Assembly: GCA_012961845.1 (NCBI GenBank)
Contig: DTYO01000188.1
Location: 1-14,975, forward strand
Length of the DNA stretch: 14,975 nucleotides
Reading direction: 5' to 3'
From: Thermodesulfobacteriaceae bacterium
GTDB lineage: Bacteria > Desulfobacterota > Dissulfuribacteria > Dissulfuribacterales > UBA3076
Each line of letters begins with the position of its first letter. Position 1 is the stretch's first letter. Below the pieces are notes generated by a model. The model saw nothing but the letters and a program-made list of their open reading frames with translations. It was not told where the DNA came from and made no database searches. The translations under genes were made by a program, and so were the position numbers. This document shows positions 14,438 through 14,975 of this stretch, piece after piece.

Positions 14438-14661
14438 TTCCTGGTCTTCGGCTGGATTTTTCCCTCAAGGACAAGCTGTCTCCGCCTGGCCGTATGGGCA
14501 TTATAGTGCCAGACGGCAAACCCTGCCAGGGCAACACCCCACCAGGTGTGCGCCATAAGCGGACGTTTGCGGCATGCAGGCCTCATCCCTGTATAAACGA
14601 GGGCACAAAAGGAAATGCCCATTCCTGTCTTGGTAACTGTTAGGATCTCTTTCTTGGTCAT
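14434..14661 (-). CDS. small membrane protein upstream of the P1B ATPase (FezA-like candidate)
   Basis: 75 aa with two probable membrane segments (about 10-27 and 37-53) and a basic C-terminal tail (TARRRQLVLEGKIQPKTRK). It shares an ATGA overlap with the ATPase, so the two are tightly coupled. Ferrosome clusters encode a small hydrophobic protein (FezA) beside FezB; position and size fit, but I cannot show sequence homology. ATG 14661 has only a weak GG-rich ribosome binding site. It is the first gene of a three-gene operon, and no iron box is visible upstream. Confidence 0.7.
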   Translation of the reverse strand: MTKKEILTVTKTGMGISFCALVYTGMRPACRKRPLMAHTWWGVALAGFAVWHYNAHTARRRQLVLEGKIQPKTRK

Positions 14662-14726
14662 GACAACCTACCGACCTTTTCGTGAAAATGAATAAATCCA
14701 CAGCAGCAGGACACTACATCTCCTGT

Positions 14727-14767
14727 AAGCAGGCGCCGGTTGCTGTTAATGAGTCCTGCGCCTGCTT
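14727..14767. repeat. 10-bp perfect stem in the leader of the ATPase operon
   Basis: AAGCAGGCGC (14727-14736) and GCGCCTGCTT (14758-14767) are exact reverse complements around a 21-nt loop. A 7-bp pair, 14706-14712 with 14753-14759, partly overlaps the second arm. It could be a leader regulatory structure or the terminator of an off-window minus-strand gene; there is no T-run. Confidence 0.4.
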
Positions 14768-14774
14768 GTCCCGT

Positions 14775-14975
14775 TGTATCTACTCACAGGGCACAGCATC
14801 TACCGTGTGGTCGGGCATTCGAGTACAGGGGATACGCATGCTCTCCGCCTTGTCTCTGCGACACCCTGCAAACAGCTGCAGGGCTGCCGTACCCGACTCG
14901 CCTTCGAAGGGGAGGCCTACCGAGAGGATCGACGGCGGATCGAGCAGACCTTCCAAGAGAGGCAGGACCGCCTGC
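14775..14975. other. edge region, possible truncated ORF on either strand
   Basis: On the minus strand a frame is open from the edge to a TAG near 14775 (includes VGLPFEGESGTAALQLFAG). On the plus strand a charged helical frame (RTRLAFEGEAYREDRRRIEQ) is open to the edge. Most of the region is repeat copy B. The window ends too early to choose between them. Confidence 0.25.
14776..14879 (+). repeat. dispersed repeat, copy B
   Basis: Same orientation as copy A, with shared blocks GTATCT, CACAGGGC/ACAGGGC, GTCGGG, GAGTAC/AAGTAC and CTCCGCCTTGT. The terminal inverted repeats are degraded compared with A. Confidence 0.7.

Overview
The window looks like chromosomal DNA of an anaerobic, probably sulfate-reducing-type bacterium (Desulfobacterota-like). 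This is inferred from the mix of two-FeoA Feo systems, a LbtU-type outer-membrane porin (so Gram-negative), a DtxR-type regulator, a DUF2325 protein and a probable selenocysteine codon. No rRNA, tRNA or CRISPR array was seen, and the taxon cannot be fixed from the sequence alone. Most of the window, about 2.4-14.7 kb, is an iron and metal homeostasis island.

Layout. 1-759 is AT-rich, non-coding and full of short direct and inverted repeats. 760-1391 holds three short plus-strand ORFs (a zinc-ribbon-like protein and two related helical pieces) that may be a decaying locus. 1392-1780 is mostly non-coding, with a small minus-strand ORF, a perfect 16-bp palindrome and a copy of a dispersed repeat. 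From 5768 down to 1781 on the minus strand lies a Feo ferrous-iron uptake operon: feoA (5502-5768), feoA (5263-5496), feoB (2756-5092), feoC-like (2431-2655) and a zinc amidohydrolase/M14-like gene (1781-2443). Divergent from it are a DtxR-family regulator fused to a FeoA domain (5937-6689) and a LbtU-family outer-membrane porin (6809-8143) ending in a strong terminator.

Beyond the terminator, minus-strand genes run toward 8514. The operon at 14661-11590 encodes a small membrane protein, a P1B-type ATPase with an SCS motif in place of CPx that resembles the ferrosome ATPase FezB, and a protein built from three tandem FeoA-like domains. Next come a DUF2325 coiled-coil protein with its own promoter (10142-11443) and a tiny Cys-rich ORF (9953-10120). 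Last is an SO_0444-type metal efflux permease (8514-9752) whose conserved CSCG motif has an in-frame UGA for the first Cys. A SECIS-like hairpin follows that UGA, so it is probably a selenoprotein.

How it works together (inference): three near-identical 14-bp inverted repeats (TTAGsyNGvCCTAA type) sit at the feo promoter, ahead of the porin and at the start of the DUF2325 transcript. This suggests the FeoA-fused DtxR protein senses iron and controls uptake (porin, FeoAAB) and the DUF2325 gene. The FezB-like ATPase with its triple-FeoA partner could load iron into a storage compartment, and the permease could export excess metal. Six FeoA-like domains lie within about 7 kb. Four copies of a ~100-bp dispersed repeat, one with perfect 10-bp terminal inverted repeats, are scattered between the genes.
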